Shown here piece by piece: positions 12,721-12,758 of a stretch of DNA of 12,758 nt. The notes beneath the pieces are model-generated. The model did not search any database. It saw only the letters and a program-made list of their open reading frames with translations, and had not been told where the DNA came from. The translations under genes were made by a program, and so were the position numbers. Every line of letters starts with the position of its first letter. Position 1 is the first letter of the stretch. This stretch comes from Candidatus Levyibacteriota bacterium (GTDB lineage Bacteria > Patescibacteriota > Microgenomatia > Levybacterales > UBA12049), in the NCBI GenBank assembly GCA_023245515.1, contig JAHFKE010000028.1, forward strand, positions 2,425 through 15,182. Direction: 5' to 3'.

Positions 12721-12758
12721 ATAAACTTCTCATCCCATCCCCTAGATACAAAAAACTC

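Overview
The window looks like chromosome from a small-genome bacterium, most likely of the Candidatus Patescibacteria/CPR radiation. This placement is inference, not a database result. The signs are tight gene packing, convergent genes separated by 1-5 bp, promoters sitting directly against start codons, several proteins I cannot place, and an archaeal/CPR-style short glucan phosphorylase next to glycogen synthase. TGA is a stop codon throughout, which argues against the code-25 lineages (Gracilibacteria, Absconditabacteria). I saw no CRISPR array, tRNA, rRNA or transposase.

Layout. (1) 1-3596 is a storage-polysaccharide locus. A partial glucan phosphorylase (glgP, runs off the left edge) and glycogen synthase (glgA) lie on the minus strand, diverging from 4-alpha-glucanotransferase (malQ) on the plus strand. 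The 247-bp divergent spacer holds a long interrupted hairpin. (2) 3598-5022 (minus) holds a YgjP-like zinc metallopeptidase followed by an unrecognised protein with kinase-fold-like motifs. (3) 5066-6810 (minus) is a two-gene DrrAB-type ABC exporter, bracketed by short heptamer arrays. (4) 6903-7691 (minus) is truB, with a heptamer array inside its reading frame. (5) 7826-8194 (plus) is a small unknown gene. (6) 8200-10856 (minus) is a probable four-gene run: an unknown 103-aa protein, purM (broken by a frameshift into two overlapping ORFs), a DUF2177-like membrane protein and a DUF1295-like membrane enzyme. (7) 10940-11455 (plus) is an unknown 171-aa protein, followed on the minus strand by a small broken basic gene and then an unknown 255-aa protein (11682-12449). 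(8) 12450-12758 has no gene but is GC-rich and packed with hairpins.

Two patterns run across the window. First, many genes have a -10-like hexamer exactly 6 bases before the ATG, usually preceded by TGn and without a Shine-Dalgarno sequence. This is the expected geometry for leaderless transcripts beginning at the A of ATG. Two of these promoters use the TGA stop codon of the preceding gene as their TGn element. Internal operon genes instead use an SD (ABC permease) or ATGA coupling (DUF1295-like gene). Second, degenerate 7-bp-periodic arrays occur at four places: both sides of the ABC operon, inside truB, and upstream of truB.

Functionally, GlgA would extend alpha-1,4-glucan, MalQ would rearrange chains and GlgP would release glucose-1-phosphate. 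No branching enzyme, debranching enzyme or GlgC is visible here. The remaining genes do not form one pathway.
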